From assembly GCF_042219825.1 (NCBI RefSeq), contig NZ_JBHJHQ010000009.1:124001-188000 (forward strand): 64,000 nucleotides of DNA. Reading direction: 5' to 3'. Under the pieces are notes generated by a model. The model worked only from the letters and a program-made list of their open reading frames with translations, was not told the DNA's origin and ran no database searches. Of the stretch, positions 33,518-43,593 are shown piece by piece. The first letter of the stretch is position 1, and each line of letters starts with the position of its first letter. Position numbers and translations under genes: made by a program. The stretch is from JBHJHP01 sp042219825 (GTDB lineage: Bacteria; Bacteroidota; Bacteroidia; Bacteroidales; UBA5342).

Positions 33518-35416
33518 TTAATCGATGCCTTCACTCTCCAACACTTCCACCGGAACAAATTCAAGAAAATCGAACATAAATTCACCTGTACGTGCCGCTT
33601 TTACACTGAATGTATGTGTTCCAGCTTCGTCAAAGGTATAAATCCCCAGAATTCTCCGAAGGTATCCGTCATTAATTCGTGCATTACCTGCAAACCATGT
33701 ATTAAGTGCTGGCTGAAAACTTGCCGGTCCTTTCATATATCCACGGTTCCGCATCATCTTATCATTTTCATATCCATAAGGATCCGAAGGATCCTCACCG
33801 GGTCGCACGTATCCGATATTGGGATTGTTTGCAAATATGGTTAAATCCAAAGGGATTCCACAGGGTATTCCATCCCAGTAGAGTTGAGCTGCTCCTCTTT
33901 TAGTCTCAACTTTCCATCCAAAACGGACCTCATATGTTCCTGCCGGGATTGCCGGAGTGGTGATCGAGAAATCATATAAGCCTTTTAAATAAACCTCATC
34001 CCCCTGAAAGTCAAGAAATCTCTGATCAAAATCATAATACGCAAATTCAGTGCCTTCCGAAGTTGTCACCCTGTCAATATAGCCCTGAGGGAGTATCCAT
34101 AAAACCGAAGGGTAGCCTTCCTTATTCAGATTACCTCTTAAGTTATTATTGGTAAGCTCAGGGAAAAAGCTGGCTGCATCCATTCGCAGTCGCTTACCCG
34201 AAATATGGCTTGCACAAGCAAAATCGTAAGCCATAATTTTATCAATCTCGTGGTAAACCCCGTTTAAAGCATCATTATCATAATTTGTTGGCACAATCCT
34301 GATCGCATCATTTGCCGATTCAACCATATTGAATATGTTATACTCACTGGTTGCACGATTTGTTCTTACTTCCATTAACGTATTCGGACACATTGTTTCG
34401 ATGTACTCAAACATATCGTATGTTTTTATCGAGTGTCCGGTATTATCAAGATCAATGATAAATTTTGAATAGTTAATCTGCTTGTTTATTAAGTGATATG
34501 CAATGAACCGGTTTAAACTGTTTTTGCGATCAGTCACATCTGAAATTCCGGCATCCTCAGGATACACCTGATCATAAATCTGAGCTGAATAGGCTTTTAA
34601 ATCATCCAGGGAAACAATATCGTAAAGGGCATACGTTGAATCGCTCTCTACCAAAGCTGTATAACCATATTTTCTGGATTGCGGAATTTTGATTATTGAT
34701 CCTACATCGGTAAAATCCTCATTCGTTGAATATCTGGAAGGATCATAGGATTTATCTTCAATCTTATTCAGGCTTTTGTCTAAACCGGTTGCCAGCAGAG
34801 CGCTGAAAAACAACGAAAACTTTTTATCTTCAGAGAGTGCCTCCACCAAAGTCTTTTCACTTGGATGTAATACTTCTCCAATTTTATGTATCATTCCATT
34901 ATGAACTTCTATATTGGGTTTAATAATTGGAGAGGTTTTATTTATTCTAATGGTTAAGTCCCCTTCTGAAAAACTTTGATAGGACACAGCAATAAACCTG
35001 TCACTCATTGTTTTCTGACTAAGCCTGCCCTCTATAAAATCATTGGTCCCAAGTGAAAAACCCTGAATAATATGATCATATACGATTTTTTTCAATGTAT
35101 CCATCGAAAAATCAGCCATGGATTTTTTTCCCTTATCTGCATAAAAATCCAACATAGCATCATTATCCGGGGCAAAACAGGTATATATACCGTACGCATT
35201 TAAGAGTCCCATAACCCGAGTTGTATCCAACAGTTTAACAAATTCGGAAAATTCATCCTGGTGAGAACTTAAATAGCCTCCGACTAAATCTCCGGTAAAT
35301 GTGTAATAGCTCTCCTTTCCAATTTTATCACTGTCACATGAGTATAAAAGCACAAGGGAAAAAACTGTAAGAATAAATAATCCACGTGTAACGATGTGAT
35401 AAGACCTCATTTTCAT
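33518..35416 (-). CDS. Fasciclin-domain lipoprotein
   Basis: 632 residues from MKMRSYH at 35416; a frame 11 codons longer exists, but the signal peptide fits the shorter start. Lipoprotein signal ends in VLLYSC. Residues about 35-190 form a FAS1 domain (LLNAYGIYTCFAPDNDAMLDFY; MIHKIGEVLHPSEKTL) and about 190-390 a second, diverged one. The C-terminal ~200 residues (ASHISGKRLRMDAASFFPELTNNN onward) form a beta-rich region of the type found after FAS1 in Bacteroidota surface proteins. FAS1 domains mediate adhesion or glycan binding. Leading gene of the GH27-GH27-GH2 operon, so it may be a surface glycan-binding component. Confidence 0.8.
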   Translation of the reverse strand: MKMRSYHIVTRGLFILTVFSLVLLYSCDSDKIGKESYYTFTGDLVGGYLSSHQDEFSEFVKLLDTTRVMGLLNAYGIYTCFAPDNDAMLDFYADKGKKSMADFSMDTLKKIVYDHIIQGFSLGTNDFIEGRLSQKTMSDRFIAVSYQSFSEGDLTIRINKTSPIIKPNIEVHNGMIHKIGEVLHPSEKTLVEALSEDKKFSLFFSALLATGLDKSLNKIEDKSYDPSRYSTNEDFTDVGSIIKIPQSRKYGYTALVESDSTYALYDIVSLDDLKAYSAQIYDQVYPEDAGISDVTDRKNSLNRFIAYHLINKQINYSKFIIDLDNTGHSIKTYDMFEYIETMCPNTLMEVRTNRATSEYNIFNMVESANDAIRIVPTNYDNDALNGVYHEIDKIMAYDFACASHISGKRLRMDAASFFPELTNNNLRGNLNKEGYPSVLWILPQGYIDRVTTSEGTEFAYYDFDQRFLDFQGDEVYLKGLYDFSITTPAIPAGTYEVRFGWKVETKRGAAQLYWDGIPCGIPLDLTIFANNPNIGYVRPGEDPSDPYGYENDKMMRNRGYMKGPASFQPALNTWFAGNARINDGYLRRILGIYTFDEAGTHTFSVKAARTGEFMFDFLEFVPVEVLESEGID

Positions 35417-35449
35417 ACCTAAAAAAATAAATAAATTCACGAACGACAT

Positions 35450-35928
35450 TTTATAATTTATGATCGGCTAATTTAAAATACGCCCTAACTACATTCTCCC
35501 ATATATGTTCAAATAATTGTCAATTTTTATTATGAATCGTACAAAACGCTTTTTAAAACAACAAATAAATACTATTTGAACCATTTTTGATTTTAGTATT
35601 CCGTCAAATCAGATAATAATATCGTCATCCAAATCTTAATTCGACCAATATATTCATAAAGACATCTTACTTTTTCAAACCAGTCAATTACAAAAGAGAA
35701 TTAAAAATCTGGGGCTGTTCATACTTATAACGGGTTGATGAAAAATTTTAGTTTTTAACAGGACTGTTTACATTAGTTGATACGCTATAATGATCGTACA
35801 TTTTACTCTTAATGACGAGAAAGTTATATTATCTGCCAGATTTATTATGAAAAAGAATCCCAGAATACCTTAATTTTGGTTGTTACAGAATCTAGTTTTT
35901 CAAAATATATTCTAATACTAATTAAAAT
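35450..35928. promoter_or_regulatory. 479-bp divergent intergenic region
   Basis: AT-rich gap between the fasciclin gene (leftward) and the LamG gene (rightward). TAATTTTG at 35871-35878 matches the Bacteroidota -7 box (TAnnTTTG) for the rightward gene, 50 bp before its start. I see no open frame, repeat or RNA gene in the rest. Confidence 0.45.
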
Positions 35929-38900
35929 ATGATTATGATGAAATTTTTACAATCCCAAATCAAAACGTTAGCAGGTTCTTTCTTTTTTCTGGCATTGTTA
36001 TTAACCAGTTTAAATCTCAGTGCTCAGAATCTGGATGAGGGTCTGATTTTACATTATACTTTTGAATCTGCACCGGATGGAGTGGTCCCTGATGTATCCG
36101 GTAATGGAAACGATGGTACACTAATGGAAACTGCATCAGTGGGTGTGGCAGACGATGGCAGAAATGCCTTAATGCTGGACGGGAATTCCGGCTATGTAAG
36201 TATAATACCTGAATTTGCAAATCAGTTCCTGGGGGCTGAAGGTTTCAGTATCTCATTCTGGATTTACACGGAAGTAGATCAATTAAATGAACATGTAATT
36301 GACTTTGCCAACACAACCGATCACATCATATTCTTATCTCCCCGTGACCATGCTTCCAGCGGTGGTCCAAGGTTTACGGTACACAGCGGTGATGACGGAT
36401 GGCCGGCAGTAGGGAGAACGGAAGTAATGAATACCTATCAGTGGTATCATCTCACTGTTACTATCGATGGAAATGTTGGCAAATTGTACCTGAACGGACA
36501 AATTGGCAATACCAATAATAATATGGCCACAACACCGGCTACGATGAATCAGACACCAACAGAATTATGGATAGCACGGTCGCACTGGGGCGGTGATCCA
36601 TACCTACAGGGCATGCTTTCTGATTTCCGTATCTACAACCGCGCTCTTACTGAGGATGAAGTTCTGGCTTTGGGTAGTGACCCTGAACTGGTAACGCAAC
36701 AGTCCGCATTAGATCTCGGCGACCTCTCCAATGTAAGTTCTGATATAACCCTCCCTGAAATGATGGGAACAGATGTAACTGTTTCCTGGACCAGTTCTGA
36801 TACATCCTATATTGATACGACTGGTCATGTGCTCCGTTATCCTGAAATGTATCCTATCCCTGTAATCCTAACCGCCTCACTGGAAAGGGATGTTAATGGC
36901 TTAACTTATCAAATGGAGAAAAAATTTACGGCTTATTTAGGTGCCACTAACCCGGGTCAGGATCTGGTTGCTGAGTGGGACTTCAGCCGGGATAACCTTG
37001 GTGATGATGGTGTAAGTATAGATGATATTTCCGGCAACGGGTTTGTAGGCTCCCTGGAAAATGAAGCATGGGTCCGTACCATCGGGGAAACTACACAATA
37101 CGATGTGCTGGATATGGGTGAAGGAACTGGTTATTTTGATATGAGTGCTGCATTGGGCGAACACATTCATCAACTGGGCGAATATACCATCAGCTTATTC
37201 TTCAGGGTGAGTGAAGATTATACCGGAATAGGAAATAACGGAAACTTCTTCTGGTCTTTCTGTAATACCGAAGATATTTACAATGGCGGCGGTGCGATGT
37301 ACTGGATGGGACGGAACATGGAATTTGCCATTATGAAAACTGACTACAATACACAACAAAGCACCGGGGGAAAAGGCACCGCACCACAAGGGGAATGGCA
37401 TCATATTGCCTATGTTCAGGAAGGTGGAAACGGAACATTATACCTTGATGGAGATGTATTATCGGATGTTTCGATCACATACTTTCCCTACTCTGTAATT
37501 GCAAGAGACAGCGCTGATGGTGTGGCGATAAACGGAACACCATATAACTGGCTTGGACGTTCTCCATACCCTTCGGATGCATATTTGCAAAATACAGCCA
37601 TGTATGATTTCAGGTTATACTCTATTCCGCTTTCACAGGATGAAATTAAACTCAGTAATCCGTTTGGAATCGGATTGGATGTATTAACCGTGATTGATGA
37701 TCTGAACACTGCGTGGGATGAAAATAACAATGCCGGATATCCAGTGGAGCTCAATACAGAAAAAGATGCGTTGACATTAGGTGATTTAAGTGCAGTAACT
37801 TCCAATATTTCATTACCTTCTACAGGTAGTATTGACAACTCCATTACCATTACATGGTCTATCTCACCAGCCTTAATTACAACCACAGGGGTAGTAACAA
37901 GGCCTGATTATCTGGATACAGATGTAAAATTAACAGCTACCTTATCCAAGAACGGATATCGTACCGACACCACTTTTATTGCAACAGTTCTGGCTAATGA
38001 AGCTACAAAATATACCTCTGACCTTTTAGTTCATTTTAACTTTAGTCCTGAAAATGTCGAGGGCAATTTTGTGACAGATTTATCTGAGAAACATTTTAAA
38101 GGTGAGTTATTACGCGGCGCATGTATTGATACTGTACGTGGGGTAATGGATAATTATGGATTATTAAAATTATCAGGTGATTCATCCTATTTTGATATGG
38201 GAGATGATATTGGAAAAGTAATATATGGTCTGAAAGACGGCTTTTCAATCAGTGTATATTACTATATAAATGCAAGTAAAACCAATATTACCAGCAATGG
38301 AAACTTCCTGTATGCATTCTCTAACAGCGATTCATCAGCCTCATACAGGAATGGTTATATATTTGGACGAGCCAGTTATGATACCTATGCCATTTCACCC
38401 AAGCGCTGGGATGACGGGCAGGTGGGAACAGCCGGAACTGCGAATGCCACTACGTTAGGTGAATGGCATCATTATGCTTATGTTCAGGATGATACGTTAG
38501 GTTATGTTTACCTGGATGGAGTTGCGATAGATACTGCAACCATTAAGCTACTTCCAAATGCTACTTTACCTAAATCCGGAATGATTGGTACTTCTTATAA
38601 CTTCCTTGGCAGATCCAATTTTGAAGGGGATGTTTACCTTGCCGGGGCAAAGATGTATGATTTCCAGATCTTCAATAAAAAACTTTCACCAAGTGATGTT
38701 GAAAACATGGCAGCGCTTTCTGCACAGGATGGAGATTTAACTGTTGGGTACCTGCTCGCCGATGCTGATGGTTATATTAATCGTTATTCACCTGTTCCTA
38801 CCGGGGATGCAGTACAGTATGTTTATAAAGGCAGTACACTTGACTCATTAGTTGTTAAAGGAGATTCGGTAGCGCTTCTTACAGAAAATGTAAGGTTTAA

Positions 38901-39264
38901 ATGGTACAGTTCTTCTAATGGTGTTGACTCATTAGATATGAATGAGGAAATTGTGCCGAATACTGTATATTATGCAAGTCAGGTTATCAACAATTATGAA
39001 GGAACGGAACGATTGCCGGTGTTGGTAAAAACAAAATGGTACACAGCTATTGACCGGAAAGTTACAGCTGGTGACGACCTTAGAATAGATACTTCTAAAC
39101 CAGGTCTGATCAGAATCCTGGATCTGAAGGGGGACGAAAATGTTCATGTATACAACCTGGTTGGACGTCAGATCTCCGTTAAAAATACTGAAAGCATTTC
39201 GGTTGATCGTGGCATTTACATTGTTAAAGTTAATTCTCAGATTAAGAAAGTTTTTGTAAAATAA
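35929..39264 (+). CDS. Secreted protein with three LamG domains and type IX sorting signal
   Basis: 1111 residues. Signal peptide ends near LNLSAQ (33). Three LamG/concanavalin-like domains (about 40-250, 345-585, 695-930), each with the LYLNG/WHH(Y)AYV and DFRIYN/DFRLYS/DFQIFN signatures, are separated by two bacterial Ig-like domains (ALDLGDLSNVSSDITLP and ALTLGDLSAVTSNISLP). The end (about 1030-1111, VHVYNLVGRQISVKN...GIYIVKVNSQIKKVFVK) is a type A type IX sorting domain. No catalytic domain is visible, so it is probably a surface glycan-binding or adhesion protein. Followed by a strong terminator. Preferred ATG may be the fourth codon (35938). Confidence 0.85.
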   Translation: MIMMKFLQSQIKTLAGSFFFLALLLTSLNLSAQNLDEGLILHYTFESAPDGVVPDVSGNGNDGTLMETASVGVADDGRNALMLDGNSGYVSIIPEFANQFLGAEGFSISFWIYTEVDQLNEHVIDFANTTDHIIFLSPRDHASSGGPRFTVHSGDDGWPAVGRTEVMNTYQWYHLTVTIDGNVGKLYLNGQIGNTNNNMATTPATMNQTPTELWIARSHWGGDPYLQGMLSDFRIYNRALTEDEVLALGSDPELVTQQSALDLGDLSNVSSDITLPEMMGTDVTVSWTSSDTSYIDTTGHVLRYPEMYPIPVILTASLERDVNGLTYQMEKKFTAYLGATNPGQDLVAEWDFSRDNLGDDGVSIDDISGNGFVGSLENEAWVRTIGETTQYDVLDMGEGTGYFDMSAALGEHIHQLGEYTISLFFRVSEDYTGIGNNGNFFWSFCNTEDIYNGGGAMYWMGRNMEFAIMKTDYNTQQSTGGKGTAPQGEWHHIAYVQEGGNGTLYLDGDVLSDVSITYFPYSVIARDSADGVAINGTPYNWLGRSPYPSDAYLQNTAMYDFRLYSIPLSQDEIKLSNPFGIGLDVLTVIDDLNTAWDENNNAGYPVELNTEKDALTLGDLSAVTSNISLPSTGSIDNSITITWSISPALITTTGVVTRPDYLDTDVKLTATLSKNGYRTDTTFIATVLANEATKYTSDLLVHFNFSPENVEGNFVTDLSEKHFKGELLRGACIDTVRGVMDNYGLLKLSGDSSYFDMGDDIGKVIYGLKDGFSISVYYYINASKTNITSNGNFLYAFSNSDSSASYRNGYIFGRASYDTYAISPKRWDDGQVGTAGTANATTLGEWHHYAYVQDDTLGYVYLDGVAIDTATIKLLPNATLPKSGMIGTSYNFLGRSNFEGDVYLAGAKMYDFQIFNKKLSPSDVENMAALSAQDGDLTVGYLLADADGYINRYSPVPTGDAVQYVYKGSTLDSLVVKGDSVALLTENVRFKWYSSSNGVDSLDMNEEIVPNTVYYASQVINNYEGTERLPVLVKTKWYTAIDRKVTAGDDLRIDTSKPGLIRILDLKGDENVHVYNLVGRQISVKNTESISVDRGIYIVKVNSQIKKVFVK

Positions 39265-39285
39265 CTATAACAAAATATCAATGTA

Positions 39286-39320
39286 AGTAAGGCTGCTATA
39301 AATGGCAGCCTTACTTTTTT
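39286..39320 (+). terminator. Rho-independent terminator after LamG gene
   Basis: Perfect 11-bp stem AGTAAGGCTGC / GCAGCCTTACT with an 8-nt loop, ending in TTTTTT, 21 bp after the stop codon at 39264. Confidence 0.92.
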
Positions 39321-39545
39321 ATCAGAGTTATACATAACATTTAGTACATAAGCATAATAAAAATGTAAATTATGCAAAAACTATAAAACCTATTCACCAT
39401 TCTAAGTGTTATACTATCTAATAATTTCTTACCCCGGAATAAAAACCGGAAATTTAGGTTTTCTGGAGTCAATATTGAACCGCCCCACAGTTAATGACTG
39501 CGATATAAATTAAAACCTTATGTAAATATCTTAATTTAATTAATT

Positions 39546-39938
39546 ATGAGAAACATCAGAAACTTTTCAATTCCCGTGTTATTGATCGCTGTATTCGGAT
39601 TCATGTTAATGGGATCAAACATGCCTGAAAATGAAGATAAAAAGTCCGACATGCCTGAAAACATTAAAGCAATTGTTGATAAATCATGCATGGGATGCCA
39701 TAATTCAGACTCAAGAAGTGAAAAAGCCAAAGCAAAACTGAATTTTACAACATTTAGTGAACTGGAGGATGTAAAAAAGATTAAGACCCTGCGGGATATT
39801 GTGGAAGTACTTGATGAAAAGAAAATGCCCCCGGAAAAATTTCTTAAAATGCACCCGGAAAAAGGACTGACGGAAAAAGAAGAGTTAGAACTTAAAGAAT
39901 GGGCACAAAAAGAAGCAAAAGCAGTTTTAAATAAATAA
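39546..39938 (+). CDS. Small haem-binding (c-type cytochrome-like) protein
   Basis: 130 residues with an N-terminal membrane/signal segment (about 8-22). One CMGCH haem-c motif (about 56-60) and a likely axial Met in KKMPPEKFLKMHP. The remainder is charged and helical. It contains a short repeat (MPENEDKKSDMPENIK). The next gene, 30 bp downstream, encodes a protein of the same haem-binding family, so the two are probably one operon. Redox partner unknown. Confidence 0.85.
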   Translation: MRNIRNFSIPVLLIAVFGFMLMGSNMPENEDKKSDMPENIKAIVDKSCMGCHNSDSRSEKAKAKLNFTTFSELEDVKKIKTLRDIVEVLDEKKMPPEKFLKMHPEKGLTEKEELELKEWAQKEAKAVLNK

Positions 39939-39968
39939 GTTTATCTTTTCTCACTTAAATAATATTAT

Positions 39969-40439
39969 ATGAAACGTTACGTAAAAAGCGTACTTATAGC
40001 TCTTTTTGTAATTTTTATAGTCATTCAGTTTATTCAACCCAAAAAGAATGCAGGTGAAATTACCAGTGATCATTTTATCAATCAGAAAGATATCCCTTCT
40101 GACATTAAAACCATTCTGAAGACTTCATGTTTTGATTGCCACTCTAATCAAACCACATACTTGTGGTTTGATAAAATAGCTCCGGCGTCCTGGCTGGTCA
40201 GTAGCCATATCAAAGAAGGCAAACACCATTTGAATTTTTCAAATTGGGGTAAAACCGATACACTTGATCTCATCAGTGATCTGGGAGATATTTCTGATGT
40301 CATGAAAGATAAGTCCATGCCATTAACTTCATTTACCATGATGCATGGGAAAGCCAGACTTACCCAGGATCAGCGAAACACTATAATTGCATGGAGCGAT
40401 TCCTACGCGAATAATCTATTAAAGGAAATGAAAAAATAA
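39969..40439 (+). CDS. Haem-binding domain protein
   Basis: 156 residues with an N-terminal membrane anchor (about 8-24). CFDCHS haem-binding motif (about 54-59) followed by NQTTYLWFDKIAPASWLVSSHIKEGKHHLNFSNW, a signature of the Bacteroidota haem-binding domain family. A Met-rich stretch KSMPLTSFTMMHGKARLT supplies a likely axial ligand. Probably a periplasmic cytochrome anchored to the inner membrane, paired with the gene upstream. Function unknown. Confidence 0.88.
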   Translation: MKRYVKSVLIALFVIFIVIQFIQPKKNAGEITSDHFINQKDIPSDIKTILKTSCFDCHSNQTTYLWFDKIAPASWLVSSHIKEGKHHLNFSNWGKTDTLDLISDLGDISDVMKDKSMPLTSFTMMHGKARLTQDQRNTIIAWSDSYANNLLKEMKK

Positions 40440-40608
40440 TTTTTAAGACATAAGATACAAGACAGTTCTGCAATAAAGGATCTATTAAAACCTAAACATT
40501 TAATTTTCCTGCCATTATTCTATGCTAAATAGACATTCTTAAATTTGTATGACGAATTTATGATTCCAATTTGCCTGATTACTGACACATTGGTTCGATA
40601 ACAATTAT

Positions 40609-40616
40609 TAATTTTG
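40609..40616 (+). promoter_or_regulatory. Bacteroidota -7 promoter box
   Basis: TAATTTTG matches TAnnTTTG, with TTGG about 17 bp upstream (40589-40592) as a -33 element, 66 bp before the start at 40682. The rest of the 242-bp gap (40440-40681) shows nothing else. Confidence 0.5.
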
Positions 40617-40681
40617 CAGTTGATTAATAAGTTCCGTGAATTTAATTCCCGAAGCAACTACATTAAATTAAATACGATCCA

Positions 40682-43468
40682 ATGGGAAAAGCAAAACTAA
40701 CCTCACTCTTCATCCTTCTTTCAATCATTGGTTTGAACCATATTTGCGCTCAGCCTGTAAGCAGTGCCAGCGATAATCTGGTGACACAACCGGTAACCGA
40801 CCGAATAGTCTTATATAATCTTTCGGATGAAGGAGTTTCACTACCCATTACGTGGGGATTGGATCTTGCATGGTTAAGTGTAGATAATATCCGGCGCGGT
40901 GTTGCCTTTATGGGGTCTGACCGGGTGGATGTAGTAAGATCTTCCTTTATGCCGACCAGTCCATTACTGAATGGGGAACTACAGGGAGAAGCACTCACAA
41001 ATACAAATCTGCGCATGAATATCATTGATACTTATCTGGGGACAAATACGCAGGTAGTGCTTAATTGCGATCATCCCAGCGTTGACTCATGGTATCTGGG
41101 GAATGCCATTAACTGGGCATCACTAATTGATGTTACCACAAGAATGCATCAGGAAAGAGGCAGAACAGTAATTTCTGTTTCACCTTTCAATGAACCGGAT
41201 TATGGCTGGGGCCAATATACAGGATCAAACGGAATGTCAGATTTTTATAATATCGTTACTGAACTTAAAAAGAATTCACGGTTCACTAATATCCGTATTT
41301 CCGGTGGTAATACACTGAATTGTGATGAAGCTCTGAGCTGGTATAATTATATAAATCCTGCCGGATTAACAGAGGGAAACACCCATCAGCTTGCAGGTAG
41401 TTTCGATAAGTATGCCAGTTTTTTTCAGGCAGTAAGAACTAACGGAGATCACGCTACTGCTGATGAGTTACATAATGTAATGGAGGCCATGGTTGGCGTT
41501 GAATATGGTATGCAAACCGGCATCTGGTGGGGAACTGCTGAATACGCACGTAGTGAATTTGTAAAAGCCAGCGACGGCACAAGATTAGGTTATGCTGAAC
41601 ACAGACCCAACTGGACGGCAGCTTCAGTATACAGGGGACCGGATGGAAAGGTACAGGCCTTCGGAGGGACTTCTGAACGCCAGGCTGTAACAACCTCATA
41701 TCGCTTTGTTTCAAAGGACAGAGATGTGTATTATAATGGCCATGGTCCGCAACGTGAATATACGATGGAATTACCCGGAGGAACCGGGTATCAGCAAGGC
41801 CAGACCAATGCAGAAAACGTGGTGAATATTACCTGGGGAACCGATATTCAACCGATAATTGACGGGCGTTATGTTATCGTGAACCGAAATAGCAAAAAGG
41901 TCATGGAAGTAGCTGGTGGATCAACCAGCAATGGGGCAAATATTCAGCAGGGAACAAGCACTGGTGCCACTTACCAGCAGTGGAATGTAATACCTGTTGA
42001 TACACGCATTGGAGGTGATTTCAGTTATTTCACCTTTACTGTTGTTAACAGCGGAAAATCTGCAGATGTTTACAACTGGTCGCTTGATAATAATGGCAAT
42101 ATAGCTTTGTGGGACGATACCAAAGGCGCTAACCAGCAATGGTACCTGGAATACGCTGAGGATGGTTGGTTTTATATCCGTAGCCGACACAGTGCCAAAT
42201 GCCTGCATGTAGCAAACGCCAGTTCTTCTGCCGGAGCCAATATTATGCAGTGGGAAAAGAACGGACAACCTGCCCAGCAATGGCGTTTCATTCCGGTTGG
42301 TGTACCGGTGGAATTTACCGCTCCCGATATTCCTCAGAATCTGGTCGCTACGCCACAGTCTGAATCGGTTCGGCTAGACTGGTCGGCAAGCACCGCTACT
42401 GACCTATCAGGTTATGCTGTATTACGTGCACAAACATCGGATGGTGAATATAACACCATTGCCAGAAATGTGACCACCACGTCGTTTGTGGATAACACAG
42501 CAACAATAAGCGGACAATATTTTTATAAGATTAAAGCGGTTGATAATTCACTGAACAGCTCAGGATATTCCAATGTCGCCTCAGCAACAGTTTCAGATCA
42601 GAAAGCTCTGGTGGCAAAATATGAATTTGAAGGAAATATCAATGATGCATCTGAAAACATGAACAACCTTGCAGCTAACAGTGATGTCTCATATATAGAT
42701 GGAAAAGTGGGAACACAGGCCCTGGTGTTAAACGGGGATGATAACTTTATACAGCTGCCGGCAACAATAGCCAACCAACAGGAAATAACCGTTACCACAT
42801 GGGTGTACTGGGAAAATATAGGCCTCTGGCAACGCATTTTCGACTTTGGAAATGGCGAGGATGCATATATGTTTTTAACACCGTTTACAAACACCAGAAA
42901 GATGCGTTTTGCCATCAAAAATGGTGGGGCAGAACAAATAGTTGAGGGACCTCCAATAAATTATCGTCAGTGGACCCATATTGCGGTAACAATTGGATCT
43001 AACAGCACACGCTTATATATTGATGGTGTTCAGGTGGCTGAATCAACTTCAGTTACTATTAGTCCCATGGATTTTAAACCGGTACTGAATTACATTGGTC
43101 GCAGTCAGTTTGCAGCTGATCCTATGTTTGGTGGTTATATTGATGATTTCAGAATTTACAATTATGCACTATCTGCTGATGAGGTTGCTGCCGTTGAAGG
43201 CGGTTATGATGCGGTTAAAAAAGTAGATTACAATTCTGATGCCCTGATCATCTTCCCAACACCGGCTGATGATCTTGTATATCTAAGCTATAAGTCAGGT
43301 TCAGAAAATGCTACAGTTTCCATATACCAATTGAACGGAAAACTTGTGAAGACTGAAATACTAAAGGACGATGAACTGAATGTGTCCGATATGCCATCAG
43401 GGATTTACATGCTTAAATACAGGAATAAAGAAGCAACACTGGTGAAAAAGCTGGTGGTAAGGCATTAA
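40682..43468 (+). CDS. Secreted clan GH-A-like glycoside hydrolase with ricin-type, FN3, LamG and sorting domains
   Basis: 928 residues. Signal peptide ends near ICAQ (24). Catalytic-like region about 35-390 with SVSPFNEPDYGW (Glu171, typical clan GH-A acid/base 'NEP') and a candidate nucleophile Glu268 in NVMEAMVGVEYG; it resembles GH30/GH39-like enzymes but I cannot assign a family. Then a ricin-type beta-trefoil (about 395-540, repeated QQW), FN3 (about 545-635), LamG (about 640-835) and a type IX sorting domain (about 845-928, IFPTPADDLVYLSYKSG...LVKKLVVRH). It is probably an exported endo-acting enzyme for plant or algal glycans. Followed by a terminator. Confidence 0.75.
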   Translation: MGKAKLTSLFILLSIIGLNHICAQPVSSASDNLVTQPVTDRIVLYNLSDEGVSLPITWGLDLAWLSVDNIRRGVAFMGSDRVDVVRSSFMPTSPLLNGELQGEALTNTNLRMNIIDTYLGTNTQVVLNCDHPSVDSWYLGNAINWASLIDVTTRMHQERGRTVISVSPFNEPDYGWGQYTGSNGMSDFYNIVTELKKNSRFTNIRISGGNTLNCDEALSWYNYINPAGLTEGNTHQLAGSFDKYASFFQAVRTNGDHATADELHNVMEAMVGVEYGMQTGIWWGTAEYARSEFVKASDGTRLGYAEHRPNWTAASVYRGPDGKVQAFGGTSERQAVTTSYRFVSKDRDVYYNGHGPQREYTMELPGGTGYQQGQTNAENVVNITWGTDIQPIIDGRYVIVNRNSKKVMEVAGGSTSNGANIQQGTSTGATYQQWNVIPVDTRIGGDFSYFTFTVVNSGKSADVYNWSLDNNGNIALWDDTKGANQQWYLEYAEDGWFYIRSRHSAKCLHVANASSSAGANIMQWEKNGQPAQQWRFIPVGVPVEFTAPDIPQNLVATPQSESVRLDWSASTATDLSGYAVLRAQTSDGEYNTIARNVTTTSFVDNTATISGQYFYKIKAVDNSLNSSGYSNVASATVSDQKALVAKYEFEGNINDASENMNNLAANSDVSYIDGKVGTQALVLNGDDNFIQLPATIANQQEITVTTWVYWENIGLWQRIFDFGNGEDAYMFLTPFTNTRKMRFAIKNGGAEQIVEGPPINYRQWTHIAVTIGSNSTRLYIDGVQVAESTSVTISPMDFKPVLNYIGRSQFAADPMFGGYIDDFRIYNYALSADEVAAVEGGYDAVKKVDYNSDALIIFPTPADDLVYLSYKSGSENATVSIYQLNGKLVKTEILKDDELNVSDMPSGIYMLKYRNKEATLVKKLVVRH

Positions 43469-43494
43469 GCAATAGCAGCAACAAATATTCCAAT

Positions 43495-43522
43495 GTCCCG
43501 GTTAAGTGATCGGGACTTTTTT
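43495..43522 (+). terminator. Rho-independent terminator
   Basis: GTCCCG-N10-CGGGAC followed by TTTTTTT, 26 bp after the stop of the 928-residue enzyme. Lies between convergent genes. Confidence 0.88.
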
Positions 43523-43593
43523 TCCTTTAAACCAACTTACTGTTATCGCCCGATATACAAATCCGTTATAATTTTATACTGTTAAATCCGGAG

